DNA of 64,000 bases, from contig CATQJL010000001.1 in the NCBI GenBank assembly GCA_958299035.1, positions 26,453,521-26,517,520 of the forward strand, written 5' to 3'. Source of the DNA: Cylicocyclus nassatus. Its lineage: Eukaryota > Nematoda > Chromadorea > Rhabditida > Strongylidae. Below, piece by piece: positions 12,109-24,216 of this stretch; position 1 is the stretch's first letter; each line of letters starts with the position of its first letter. A model generated the notes under the pieces. The model worked only from the letters and a program-made list of their open reading frames with translations. It was not told the origin of the DNA and searched no databases. The position numbers were made by a program, and so were the translations under genes.

Positions 12109-14069
12109 TGGTATGCCTATTTGAAGTTTTCGAATGGGTTAACGGCATGGCCTCACTGTGGCAAATCGCTAGCGTATGTGAACAAAGCGTGAAAATTCCA
12201 TGCTTTCCCCGTTGACGGAGTGTCCAAAAGCATATGATTTTGAAGCAATGCATGCATTCTGTGGAATGTACCGGCACAAATGCACCTGGCAAACAAGCGT
12301 AGTTTTCTAAAGACGTTTATAATGTGGTACATAACCGTTCACAAACTGATAAAGGTATGCCCGGTAATCGATTACCCATTTTTAAGCAATAAACGGTCGC
12401 CAGGCAGTCATTTCGTAGTGACCAAAAATTTGACGACTGAATACTGGAGGTATGCTTTGGGCTTTAAAAGTGGAAAGGAAATTTCGTGTTCCTGCGCAAA
12501 TTAGACGGATATAGTGTGTAAGAAAAAAAACAGTTTCTGTTTGTATGCCATCTGTAGTGACCATAAATAAGGCGCAATGCAAGAACCATAAAAAACCTGA
12601 TTTGGAATGGGCTATAATCACGTAAAAATTTGTAAACGCCGCATCGGGAGGTTAAGAAAGTTCGGTATACCAAAAAGACGTAGGATTCAATCCTATCAAA
12701 ACCTAATTTGCAACTGATACTAATGATTAGTCACTTTCTGTAAGACAAGCTTTCAATGCAAGGATGCGCATCACAGTGCTTGTTATGCACACTAACAAAC
12801 AAGCGATATACGATATTGTAGAATAAATATTTGTACCAGTCTTGAATGCTGCTAAAGAAATTGACCAGAAGAAACAAACGATATAGTCTCTTGAAGGAAT
12901 GCTCTAACTTTTGTTGATCAGTACAAGGCTCTTTTGATGTGCCATAGTAAACCAACGATAGGAACATCATCGTCGATGTTTCGATAGAAATCATAGTTTT
13001 CTTTTGAATATAACGAAATTTACACAAAGACTTGACACAGTGTAATAATTTTGCAGCAAATTTAGCTTCAAGTGATTTCGTTGTCTCCAAACTTCTGTAA
13101 TAATACATTGCTTTATGATTTGTTATTCGCAGTTTATATTAATATACTGAAACCAGTAAACGATGCATTGATTTTGGAAGAACACAGAGTTTAAAAAACT
13201 CATCTTTTTGAGGAGTTTCCTTAAAAGTGGGACAGAAAATAACGAGATAAACAGAACATTTTATATTGACGACATGATGAAACAAAACAAATTTTCGTAA
13301 ATCATTGGCATCACGTTACCGCCTTGTTAACGGCTGTTCCAGTGCATTCAAGGTAGCATTTAATATAGTCTTCAGGGTTACTGGTTTTTTCCAAGCATAA
13401 TTTGTTGCACTACAAAAGCATTTGAATACTCAAGAAGCACATATTATCAAAGCAAACTTACGTCAGTGCTTGATTTAGCCAGTTTAGCGAGTGAGCCGCT
13501 AAAGCTTAACCGCTTCCACATGCAGTCGGTCTCAACACACAGATATAACAGAATTAAAACGGGAAGTAATCTGTGAGACATCATTCGCTGAAATCTGGTA
13601 CTTTATAGTGAGAGCAAAATCAAACTTTATCTGATCATGAATCGAAACCCTTTATTGAGGCAATAAGTAATCAGACTAATTTGGATGGATCTAACAATAA
13701 CACTCTGTACCGTGGAAATGAGAAATACATTAGTTAAGATCACTCGACGTTAATCTTGCAGTGAGACGTAAGCTGCTCAGATTTTCTAATTGTTTTCAAC
13801 ACTAGAAAAGTTTGGTATTGTGTCGGCTAATGTATTTATTATATTGAAGAAGTTGTAAAAGCAAGCAAAAAGACGAACATGCAAACTTAGCAATTGAATC
13901 ATTCCACGAACTAACCAAGCATGGAGCGACTCCTTACTTTTGTTGCTTGCTGATTTCAACCAAAAGCCAAGTTCTAGATTTTCTCGTACCGCCATAATCA
14001 ACCTTAGAGTGTTAATGACGCCAATAGCATAAAATTCGCAAGTTAAAATCCTACTTTTGTCTTATAAAT

Positions 14070-15360
14070 CAGAACATTCGAATATATTCGTAATATATTC
14101 TATAAGTGTAGTATACTTGGGTCCGAATCGAATAGAAATTCGATCATTCGAATAAAACATTCGAATATATTCGAATTCAAAATTCGATATTCGGAGTTCT
14201 TCCATTTTCGAATAATATTCGGAACTCGAATAATCAAAAAATAGGGTTTCGAATAAAATTCGAAAACTCGAATAATCAAAAACGGGGTTTCGAATAGATT
14301 TTATTCGAATGTTTTATTCGTTTATTCGAATTCGTATTCGAATGACTCCGTATTCAGCTTATTCGACTTTGTTGCAAAGCCAACTACTGAGTATCAAGCT
14401 CACTTCGTCCGCGTTTTTTTTCTCGGAAAACTTGGTAATGCATCTTTTGCAATCGTTATACCTTTGAACCGTATGGAGAGTCGCATTCTTCCGGCTGCTT
14501 GCGGCAGTAAAAAAATCATATGTGGATTCTAATTGATGTAGAAAGTAGAGAAAGCCCTTTGCTTTTACACTGTTGATGCTGATAAGAAATAATGTTAATT
14601 CTGGCGTACATCAGTCTCTTTCAGACCATCTGAAGAAGAATCTTTTAGGCACAGCATAAAAATTTATATCGACTGCTTTTTAGATTGTCCATAATGGATA
14701 AAATATGAAATTTTGTTGATGTATAGACTAGATGCCGACCGACCGACTTTATCGATTTTTGGGGAAGTTTGAGCTGCGGGGCTAAGAGTTGGTACAAGGG
14801 GATAAGTGAGGGTGCTGATTATGGATAAAAATTTACATTATAAATTTTATCGATTTTTAGAAAATCTCGAGCTACGAGCTTGGGAGTTGGCACAAGGGGT
14901 AAATGAGGATGCTGATCAAAACCGAAATCTATTTTATCGATTTCAGCAATTTTTGGAAAATTTTGAGCTAGGAGTTGGTATAGGGGATACTAGGCGGCTG
15001 TTTATGATTAAATCGGCTCTAGCCAGATATGTCGGCAAGTTTGAGATGTGATTGCTTTAGTTATTCGATAAATCATTCGAATATTTATTCGAAATTCGAC
15101 TTCCAATGTTCAAATATATTCGATATTCATTCATTCGATAATTTTGATTTTCCGAATTTATTCGAAATTCATTCATTCGATATTTTTGATTTTCCGAATT
15201 TATTCGAAATTCATTCATTCGATATTTTTGATTTTCCGAATTTATTCGAAATTCATTCATTCGATATTTTTGATTTTCCGAATTTATTCGATATTCGTTT
15301 ATTCGAAATTTTTCCTTTTCGAATTTATTCGATATTCATTCATTCGATAAAAAATCTCGA
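14070..15360. repeat. TTCGAA-rich satellite block inserted in copy 2
   Basis: Copy 1 continues straight across this point (near 5870-5900). The block begins and ends with sequence rich in ATTCGAATA (14080-14350 and 15060-15360). Its middle (14745-15005) has about three diverged units, each with TTTATCGATTTT and then a GAGCT/GAGTTGG segment, related to the dispersed repeats at 30554 and 60017. Nothing coding is supported. Confidence 0.65.
15125..15360. repeat. 42-bp tandem minisatellite
   Basis: About five and a half units of 42 bases start ATTCATTCATTCGATA and contain TTTTGATTTTCCGAATTTA. The first four units are almost identical; the fifth is 41 bases and diverged. Because 42 is divisible by three the repeat opens frames on both strands, which should not be read as protein. 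Confidence 0.9.
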
Positions 15361-15517
15361 ATTACACAAGTATAAAGTGTAGTAAAAGTTTGAGTCTTTT
15401 TTGTACTTTGACAACAGCATTAGCCATTTGCCTAGCATTAGAAATGTAGCAAGTCTGAAATAAGATGGGTCAGAGGAGTTGAAAGGTAGAAAAAGTTGTA
15501 AGTTTGGTGAACTTCAA

Positions 15518-15740
15518 GGTCTCGGGCAGAGTTCACGCGATTTCATCGTCGGGATTCATCGCTGCGACAAGTGTTACGAGTTTATTGCACTGTATTTCGG
15601 TTGTAATAGTTAGTACTATTAGTTGTGTTGGAAAACTATCACAACCGAAATGCAAGAAGATCGACATGCAGTATTATTGTTACAGTTGTTTTGTCGCGAT
15701 CAATCGCGACGATGAAATCGCGTGAACTCTGCCCGAGGCC
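15518..15740. mobile_element. 223-bp MITE with nested palindromes, copy 2 only
   Basis: Arms 15518-15551 and 15707-15740 pair with about one mismatch over 34 bases (GTCTCGGGCAGAGTTCACGC on the left). Inside are a second inverted repeat, TTTCGGTTGT with ACAACCGAAA (about 15596-15651), and the palindrome GTCGCGATCAATCGCGAC (15693-15710). Copy 1 lacks it. The 73-codon frame across it is not taken as a gene. Confidence 0.8.
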
Positions 15741-16700
15741 TAATGATATAGCAGAAGCAATCCCGTTTCAAGTCAAACCAAAGAACAACGTGTAAATCGT
15801 AGGTCACCAACAGGGGCAGGCTTACAGTGTGGTTTATTGCGGTTCACTAGGCGTATATCATTTTTTAGCATTCTTACTTACTACTATGCAATGTGAAAAG
15901 GATCAAAAAAAATTATACCTTAGAAAATCAGTTGTGTGATGAACACCAATAGTTCCTAGAATTCAGCACCGATACAAACGAATAAAATCGTGTACTGATA
16001 TATTCATAACTCACCAAGGTGCATTGCTCACCTTATTTGATATTCTGCTATGGTGCCCGTGAGCTTTCCCTTGACAAGAGCAAAGGAATTTATGAATGTC
16101 TGAAAAAGCAATTAGCGTTTTTTATATACTACATGCCTCGTGTTTCCCAATCGCAAGGAGGTTACGCAAACAAAATTGTAAAAGTACTTCATATGACATA
16201 TGTGGCCACACCTGCGCAGAGACTACTGAAACGTGAGTGCTTCAATATTCGAGTAGGAAACCAACAAAAACGTTGTGATGGTTAGCAATAGCGTCTAATC
16301 CCACTCATTTTCTAATTTAGACAGTTGACCACAAGTAAACAGCAGGCAAATATAGTTGTACGAATTTTTCCTTTTGCACAAGGAACGATCAAAAGACCTT
16401 GGCAGACATTACATAATGTTGGACTCAATTGGTCACGTACACAGAAATTTTACTACATCGTGACCACAACCACAAATTTAAATCTCTACGCAGAAGATGT
16501 ATAAACCTTGTTTTAAAAATTTTCTCGCCTTATTCCTTTCCAAGATATCATTACACTGCTATGAAAAAGGTACTTTTTGAAGGACTTAGAGTAAGTGCCT
16601 TTATGACAATATTTGTAGTCGTATTTTGAGAGTTCTTCACATTTAAGTCTCAATTTGTATGTGGTTTATCCGTTCAACCTTTGTTCGATTTTTAATGAGT

Positions 16701-17423
16701 TTCCGGAAAAGATTGCATTTTTCGAGTTTTGGTTTCAAGTGAAAGAGGGCGGCAGGCGACGATTCTTTGAAGCAGTGATTAGATTTGGCAACCATAAGTT
16801 GTTTTGTAAATTAAGCGACGAGCTGTAAAAAATAGCAAGTTTTGCATTTCATCAGATCAACTAAAATATCAGAATTTGTTCCATTACTATTTTCGCAACA
16901 GATTTTCAATGAAAAAAAACGATCGTGAGATAGAGTAGATAATTGGTTTAGACGATTGGCTTTCATCAACTATATTATTGTTTAAACAACTTGAAGCTTT
17001 CTGCACAGTAAGTCCGTCTACAATTTGTAAGCCACCTCAAAATTTGGCACTATGATCATTTATTAGTGTTATAGATCAATCATTGCTTAAGACTTGAAAA
17101 GAAAGCTTTTATCACTCAAGCATTAGTTTTCTTCCTATCATGGACTTTGGTTCCTTCTTAGTTATTGCAATTATCACAATCACTCCACTGTAACAAATGA
17201 ATTTTGTGTGTAAAGCGTGTTGAAGCGTGTCTGTCAATAGTAGCAGTTATTGCATGCCAAGATATCAATTTCCCGTTTTCTACTGTTTTCTCAAAAATTG
17301 TAAGTTTTTATAGGAATAGTCGATCAGCACATGCCAAGTTGGGAACAGAAAATCGTAAGCATCATGTTGATTCACTATTTTAGATTCAATTGCAGAGTTT
17401 CTATATTTTTGACTGCCCTTATA
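16701..17423. other. no gene seen; possible outer inverted repeat
   Basis: AT-rich sequence without supported exons. Segments near 16780-17190 resemble, in inverse orientation, parts of 20510-21640, for example TCAATCATTGC...AAGACTTGAA against the complement of 21404-21440. The Tc1-like element may therefore lie inside an older, larger inverted repeat. The match is patchy. Confidence 0.3.
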
Positions 17424-17779
17424 CAGGGCTGGACAAAACTATAGATTCATCCTAGAAACTGCCGTAGCTCTTCTGCTTCTCAACGAATTGATCTGAAGGT
17501 GCAACTGTGTATTTAACAGGCTACTATCAGTAACCGGAACGGATCCCGCTTTCGTTTGATTATTCAGGAAAAAACAAAAAATTTTAAAAAAGAAACTCAA
17601 AGGCTGCCAAAACTATAGATCCACCTAAAATTCCTGTAGAGAGTAACTTTCACCAGAGTAATTTTCGGTTCCCAAAGTCTTTTGTTCATATACAATATCA
17701 AAAGTCAAAACAGTCCATTTAGTCCAACTGTGTCATATTTTTATAAATAATGCTTATCTGCTTTTTTCACTTAAAAATA

Positions 17780-18699
17780 TTAGGTTGATGCAAAAGTAAT
17801 GGCCGATTTTCCAAGCCTTTTTTCAGGGCAACTTTTTTCCATCAATACTTCTTCTTTACAATAGTTGTAGTATACCGTCGCGAAGCTGTTTTCATGCTCT
17901 ATCTAACGGTGCTTGAAGCGGGCTCTCATCCTCATCTCTTATAAAGTTGCTGAGCTTCAAAAAACCGCATCCAAATTCAGAATTTCATTGCATTCACTTT
18001 CCCGGCCAGAATTCAAGCGCGTATCAATGGGATTTCTTCGAAAATTTAGCTATTGTATGTAATAGAAATTGTCTACATTATGCATACTCAACTGCATTTT
18101 TTGAAGTTATCCAGACTGAGATATCGGCGCCTAAACATGGGTAGCTGTTGCGGTCATTTTATGACCCATAATTTTCTTCTGAAGAAGTCAGTCGCCGAAG
18201 CTTTGCCCAATTCTGTAAGCGTAGGGCTAGGACATTTATTAGCAGTTTTTGAAAAAACATCCAGCTGTTCAGTACGTAGAAAATCATAAAATTCTATATT
18301 CCGTGCTTTGAGGCACACTGAAAAAACGTTGAAAAAACTGGAAAATTTTAAATTTTAATTTTTTCTTTCTCTAAAACTTTTTTGTCCGAATTCTTTTTAT
18401 TGTATTTTGTACTACTGGCTTGCGGCTACACGATAGGCCCCTTATCATTCGTACTAAGAAACGTTGAAGGAAGTTATAAATTGTCAAAAACAAGGTTCTA
18501 GCAGAAGAACCTTTTTTGTCTTTTAGTCCGTATTTCTCTTCCCTTTTATGGTTTGAGTATAAATAGGTATGCGCTGTATTGCGAAAGATTTGCTGCTTTT
18601 GGGGATCTTTACCGCATTCAGAGATGTGGATCTTTTAGAAAGTTATAGCACGTCAAAGTGAGAATTCGCAAATCGGTTATTCCTTTTGCATCAACCTAA
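17780..18699. mobile_element. mariner-like element nested in the Tc1-like element
   Basis: The tips are TTAGGTTGATGCAAAAGTAA on the left and TTTTGCATCAACCTAA on the right. TTAGGTTG-ATGCAAAAGTAAT is the known form of mariner inverted repeats. TA flanks at 17778-17779 and 18700-18701. The 920-bp length suits a mariner, but no transposase with a DDD catalytic region is readable in any frame, so it is degraded or non-autonomous. Confidence 0.85.
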
Positions 18700-18848
18700 T
18701 ACTTTCATTCATGTTTTGTTACAGAGAATGTGTTTTTATGGGTGATTCGGCAGTTTTTCAACTTTAGTTTGGATGCGATAGAACTCCATCTATCTTATAG
18801 ATGCTTATCGAAGTAATCATTAAAAGAAAATTTGGGTTTTCATTTAAA

Positions 18849-19281
18849 GGCAGTGTCCCGACAGATTTTGCACCTCCACCTTTTTGCATGTTTTAGGCCT
18901 TTTCGCCACGTAGAATCCGAATTTGAGCTTTGGACTGGCTGAAAAGGCCGATTTTGGGGCGTTTTTCTAATTCCAGAAAAGCAGCTTGGACGTTTTTAAT
19001 GGAAAGTTGGGGGAGGTCCTCAGACGAAGATCCTGCCACCTGTAATTCTTGCTTTGGATAGCATGCATCATGGGGGAGAGCGCTCGTGGGGTCCCGCGCC
19101 GAACAGGCGGGGAAGGCCGTCCAGGCGCGCGCCAGTTGGGGTTGCGCGCGCCGGTTCAGGGGCCATTTTCTCGGCCCAGGGGGAACATCACCCAGCCGGA
19201 GTGCGCTTGGAGGTCGATGGAGTGACCAGGATCCCCACCACACGTATATCCCCCAGGACCCGCATCTGCCGGGACACTGCC
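18849..19281. mobile_element. GC-rich MITE nested in the Tc1-like element
   Basis: The ends are GGCAGTGTCCCGACAGAT and the complement of ATCTGCCGGGACACTGCC. TTTAAA flanks both sides (18843-18848, 19282-19287), allowing a TTAA or longer target duplication; TTAA would suggest a piggyBac-type mover. The interior (19020-19260) is much more GC-rich than the surroundings and holds 60-116-codon frames on both strands, taken here as composition effects. Confidence 0.7.
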
Positions 19282-20320
19282 TTTAAAGAGCACCAGACAT
19301 AGACCTAAAAGCAGGTCTGCGCTCAAATTTATGCCTTCAAACTCTTTCTGCAATGTTCTCATGAACGTGGAGTAGAGTACTGACATTATTTGTACGTATG
19401 AGAGTCCGTATGCTTGTCAAATTTTTGCAGTCCTTAGCATGGAGGCTAACTTAGAAACTCATCATGCAAAAACTGATCTGCAACAAGCCTTCAAGTATTT
19501 TTTCTTCTGACCATAATGCTCATGTGAGTCACAAGGCAACATACAATACAGGATGTTTGCACTATCTACCAGCTAATTAGTGGCAAAAATTCAAAAAAGG
19601 TACCCCTTGGTAAGTTGTGATCGCCTAACATTATCATTGAACCGCGAGACTTATACTTCGAAAACGAAGCAAAATGCAACTACGCGAACAATCGTGAGTA
19701 TAGTGTACACACTTCGTTTCATGTAAATAATGCTTCTGCATTACTTAGAGCTTACAAAAATAGCGTAAACCAATTTTGGAGGCAAAAATTTGAGCGCAGG
19801 CCTGCGATTGGGTCTATGTCGGATGCGCACTGATTGCGGAAATTCAAATTTTTTTCTAATGAAAACTTCGCTAAACATCTATAAGATAGATGGAATTCTA
19901 TCGCTTCCAAACCAGTTGAAAAACTGCGAAAACACCCATAAAAACACATTTTCTGTAACAAAACATGCGTGAAAATATTTTCAAGTAAAAAAAGCAAATA
20001 AGCATTTCTTATAAAGGTATGACATAGCTGGGCTAGAGTCACTGTTTTGAATTTGATTATGTATATGCACCAAAGACTTTGGAAACCGAGAATTACTTTG
20101 GTGGACAGAAACTTTAGGTGGATTATAGTTCCGGCTAGCCTTCAGGCCTGCTTTTTCCAAAAACTTTGATTTTTTCTGAATAATCAAACGAAAGCGAGAT
20201 CTGCTCTGGTTACTGATGATAGCCTGTTAAACACACAGCTATACTAAATTTAAAATCATTTCGTTAAAAAGCAGATTAGCTACGGCAGTTTTGAAGGTTC
20301 TATAGTTTTGCTTAGCACAG

Positions 20321-23300
20321 TATCAGGTCGGAAACTAAGTATTGTAACTCATTCAATAATTTTCTTCTTTCATGGATCATTCAAATGTCGTGTGCAAGCT
20401 ATGACGTGAGCTACAAACAGCTGCTGTGCCAAATCCTAAGGTCGCAGTGAGGCTAGGATAGATATATGGTTTGGAGGGAAAAGTTACAAAATTTGAAGGA
20501 ATTGGCTGAAACTTGGCACAGTGGAGTTATCCGACATGCTGATCACAATAACGATACTGAACTTGTGTGATAAGGGCTTTTTGTACGATTACAGCAGGCT
20601 TACGATAAATGGTCTCACCCTAGACAAGGAAGAGGCGTTGAACCAACAAACGAATATGATATCCGTATAAAGCAGATCAAGGAGCCTGATTATGTGAAGT
20701 TTCAGCAAATTTTGAGATTCTGATTCCTTAGCCATTGACGGTGATCCTTGGCAGCCTTGCGCACAGCAACTCGTTTGAATTTGTTAGGGCTACAAATCTC
20801 GGCATGTTCCTTTCATTTCTTTCTCACTGAGCTGGATGAGTCAGCCCCTAGCAACAATTCTTACGAGATCCCGACTTACTGCGCGTGGTCTGGACTGATA
20901 GCTGCTTCATTTTGGCTCATAACCTCGAAAATTCTCAAAATTCACTGTTTTTCGTAAAATGCCTACAATTTTTCTGATTCTTTTTCAAAACTCAAACAGT
21001 CTACAGTTTTTATATTACACATTACGCTCTACACATCCCCAATGTTTGAGTGCGCCACATCGAAAGAGAGTGAAGTTATGAAAGAAATTGCGAAACTTAG
21101 TTCCGAATATAACCATGACCAAACCTTGAGTATGTGTTTATCTTTACAGTTAGTGCACAGCAGTAAGTAGATTGAGAGGTATTTTACCTGATTTACTTTT
21201 TCGAGAAGCCCATGCAAGCCTATCGTGACAAGGAAAGTCACTGATTTTGAAAACGGTTTGTGATCTGAAAAGATTTTTCTGCGTTCTCGACTTCCAAATG
21301 GGCATATACAATAAAGAATAAATGTAACCCAAAATTTGAGAGTGCAGAATGTAACCATTTTCAACCAGTTTTGGGAGTGAAGAAGTTTTTAACTTTATCT
21401 CACTAAGGAAGAAAAGTATTCAAGTCTTTGCAATGATTGCATGTTTCATCTGGATACATAATACACAGTCACAAATTAGTCTTCTTCGAGGATTTGTACT
21501 GGAATTTGAATATTTCAGAATTCTAGCTGAGGTTGCCAAATAACTGGCTTTTGAGATGAGGAGCTTGTCTTGCGTAATGATCGGCAGATAGCAATTTGAT
21601 ATAGCGATGTGATTTGCTATTTTTGACCGTGTTTTTTATTTTTGCGTAAAGAAAAGAGGACCTCTAAAAGGAAAATAGTGAGACATCATTTATTGTATAC
21701 TTGTGCCTGCATTTTAAACATTGGCCAAACTTCATTGGCTGTACCCAAATGACTGCTTGCTAGTATGTGTTAGAGATAAACATTGGGTTTCGAAAGTTCT
21801 AGCCGTTTTTCGTTTTTTACACAATTGAGTTAAGAAAGAAACTATTTTTCAAAAACACTATTAATTCATTTGAAACCTATACATAAATCTTTTCTTCTAG
21901 TTTTTTCAGCATACTTCCGTTTTCATGATTTTGTTCATTTTGTTCCATAAAAGAGAGCAGAACAGATGTAAAAATTTCTGTCTTTGCTCTATGCCTGTGA
22001 AATCTACAGCCAGAAAATTTTTTTTGAACTACACTGTTTGCTTGATAGGGACTTGCGCGCTTTCTATAGAGAGTTTAGACCTGTAGCACTTACTACTAAA
22101 AAAAGGAGATTTCCTCAGTTTCCAGCGACGAACAAAATCAAAACTTCAAAAAAAGGACATTTTTTACTCCAGAGAAAGCAAAATAAATAGATCTTTTCGT
22201 TGTTTTCTTTGCAAGAAACTCGCATGAAAATTTTGGTGGAATCCAAGATTGAAAATACTGATTAGTCGTTATTGGCTACACAGTGTGCAATGCTTGCGCA
22301 ATCCTACTACATTGCAAATCAAGTTATGGTCTCACTTTGGTTATTTTTCAGTACGTGTAGAATTGCCAAAAATTTGTAGATTGTGATGAAATTTTATTGC
22401 AACCGCAAAGAATGCTTTGAAAAATCATAGATCAAAATTAAAGTTCGACATGTAGAACTTTGGGACAACCCAATAAATCCAGATTTTTCACAGCCGAGAA
22501 ATAAGGCTAAAACATGAAGAAATGTTATTTCTTCTTCGACATCTGCTACATAATGTTTGAATTCAAAATTTAGGCATTATTGGTGAGCAGCTCAGTGTAC
22601 GTGGGTGTATCAGTTTATGCTATTATCTCCATGTTCTCAGTTTTGTTTGCTTTCTGAATGAAAGGGCAAACCTGCACAGTACTCAGTACTCAGTTTATGC
22701 TAACATCTTCAAATACTCAATTTTGTTTGTTCTCTGGATGAAAGGACAAATCTGGACAGACAGTACATACATATGTCCTCAACTGTCTGTGCTTGACTAC
22801 ATGGACATATAACAAATTTGTATTTATAATTTAGATGTGCTATGGATTTCTGTTTGTAGGCCAATTTCACGTTCTAATAGCTTGTTCTAAAAGTATGCAG
22901 GTGTGGTAACATATTCCCTTATTTGCGTACGAGCAGTTGTAATTAGTGCAATACAAAGTCCCAACCTACAAAAGGGACCTTTCCCTTCAACTAATACTCC
23001 CATATAGTCTATTCCTTTATCTATAGCTCATGAAGTTAACGTCTGTCATCCTAAAATATCATTTAAGGGGCATGCAGTTTTGTGGTATAAAGAACCATTA
23101 TGACGGCTGAAAGTTCGAAATCTGCATTTACTCTAGCCAAGTTTTTAACCTTTCGAGGATGCATAGGTAACGAGTAGTTGGGGGAGAGAGGGAAGGAAAG
23201 GGGCTAAAACACTGATTTGAAATGCTGAACCTGCAAAGAGTCGCAGAAATTTTTTTGATTATTAGAAGACGCGTTTGAATCACTCCCGCAGAGAGCATCA

Positions 23301-23421
23301 AGGATGCCAAGACCTTTTAATCTTATTTCACCTTTCATTTTCAAATACGCTTAAAAGAATAGGCTAAGGAGCCGAGATTTCGGGTTGCATCTGTTTGCTT
23401 CTGATCGTGAATACCTAAGAA
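20321..23421. other. no gene seen; small tandem duplication
   Basis: No exon pair or signal peptide could be supported in these 3.1 kb. An 80-bp tandem duplication occupies 22611-22770; each unit starts CAGTTTATGCTA and contains TTTTGTTTG and GGATGAAAGG-like segments. Frames up to 111 codons on the minus strand (21029-21364) have no recognisable domain. Confidence 0.5.
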
Positions 23422-23660
23422 CGGGGCCCGACACAAGGTGGCTTCCCAAAAATGCAAAAAACGAAGTTTCTCTGACTTTCGCTAAACTTTACAACGTCCC
23501 CTTTGACCCCTATCCAAATTACCCGGGTCGACTAAAAAACGGAACGTCGAATTAAAAAAAACTAACCTAACTTATGCTTCTTCGGACCAACAAAGACGAT
23601 ACCCCCTTTACTTTGCCTCAAAAACGTTACCAACTTATAAGCCACCTGTGCCGAGCCCTG
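23422..23660. mobile_element. hAT-type MITE
   Basis: The left end CGGGGCCCGACACAAGGTGG pairs with the complement of the right end CCACCTGTGCCGAGCCCTG. Tips of the CAGGG type and an 8-base target duplication (CCTAAGAA at 23414-23421, CCTGTGAA at 23661-23668, 6 of 8 matching) fit hAT. The tips match the larger element at 47159-47990. Confidence 0.65.
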
Positions 23661-24200
23661 CCTGTGAACGTGCAAAAAATTTTAACTTTGTCCTTCATTT
23701 TGTTTTTGCTATTGTGGGGTTTCTTCCCTTTTGCGTCAAGAAAAAGGAACTTCGGTACATTGTTACACTGCCTATTGACTGCATATATTGGTAACCATCT
23801 TCTTTTGTTTTGAAAAGCAGGGTAGGAGGAAAAGCAACCCTAACAGTGTGATTGATTTCAATCTATGTTGTATTCGAACTCTTCAGTTTCTGTGGTTTGA
23901 AAATTAAAACAGCTTAGGCTCCATTGCTAGACCATTTTTGCCCAACTAGTTCTGCGATGGGATCCTGTGATAATTATGCAAGAAAAACTCCTCAAAACTA
24001 AAACAACCACAAAATCTAACGCCTGCAAAAATTTCTTACAATAATCGCGGTAAAGGTGAAAAAAGCTAGAGCCCAAAATCTCCAAACAACTTCCTCGACC
24101 CAGCAGGAAAGTATAACCGTTTTCCTGAACAAAGTCTTGCAGTAGAATTTGACTTAATCTTTGTCATCTTAGTCTTTGTCTCATCACTTAATTTCACGGA
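23661..24200. other. upstream region of the 8-cysteine peptide gene
   Basis: No other gene seen. The 79-codon frame at 23574-23813 runs from the hAT-type MITE into unique DNA and has no domain. Regulatory elements of the gene at 24217 are probably here, but no clear TATA box was found. Confidence 0.35.
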
Positions 24201-24210
24201 TTATTTTCAG
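24201..24210 (+). promoter_or_regulatory. splice acceptor just before the ATG (possible trans-splice site)
   Basis: TTATTTTCAG ends six bases before the start codon at 24217. In nematodes such an acceptor immediately upstream of an ATG commonly receives a spliced leader; a 5' UTR intron is the alternative. Only the acceptor is seen directly. Confidence 0.5.
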
Positions 24211-24216
24211 AGAACG

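Larger units (their letters stand above)
8812..16700. repeat. segmental duplication, copy 2
   Basis: Direct repeat of 285-6860. Insertions found only here are the foldback MITE at 9987-10635, the MITE at 11939-12108, the TTCGAA-rich satellite block at about 14070-15360 and the MITE at 15518-15740. Together they account for the greater length of this copy. It also has the perfected hairpin at 10773-10866. No gene recognised. Confidence 0.85.
17424..20320. mobile_element. Tc1-like element with long arms and nested insertions
   Basis: The ends are CAGGGCTGGACAAAACTATA on the left and the complement of TATAGTTTTGCTTAGCACAG on the right, with TA on both sides (17422-17423, 20321-20322). That fits Tc1/mariner target choice and Tc1-type CAG tips. 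After subtracting the insertions, the arms pair over some 500-600 bases: 17424-17779 plus 18700-18848 against about 19800-20320. The right arm lacks both nested elements at 17780-18699 and 18849-19281. No transposase was recognised, so it is a non-autonomous foldback form. Confidence 0.8.

Noticed and set aside
15029..15382. Repetitive 117-codon protein with FDIFDFPNLFEIHS units
   Set aside because: This is the 42-bp minisatellite read in frame; other frames and the other strand are equally open.
6184..16285. Possible conserved exon on the minus strand shared by 6184-6375 and 16019-16285 (LTGTIAEYQIR)
   Set aside because: An indel breaks the frame between copies and the acceptor present in copy 2 is absent in copy 1.
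18053..18289. Transposase fragment inside the mariner-like element
   Set aside because: The 78-codon frame has none of the conserved mariner transposase motifs.
19054..19302. GC-rich proteins of 66-116 residues on both strands
   Set aside because: They lie wholly within the GC-rich MITE; simultaneous opening of several frames reflects composition.
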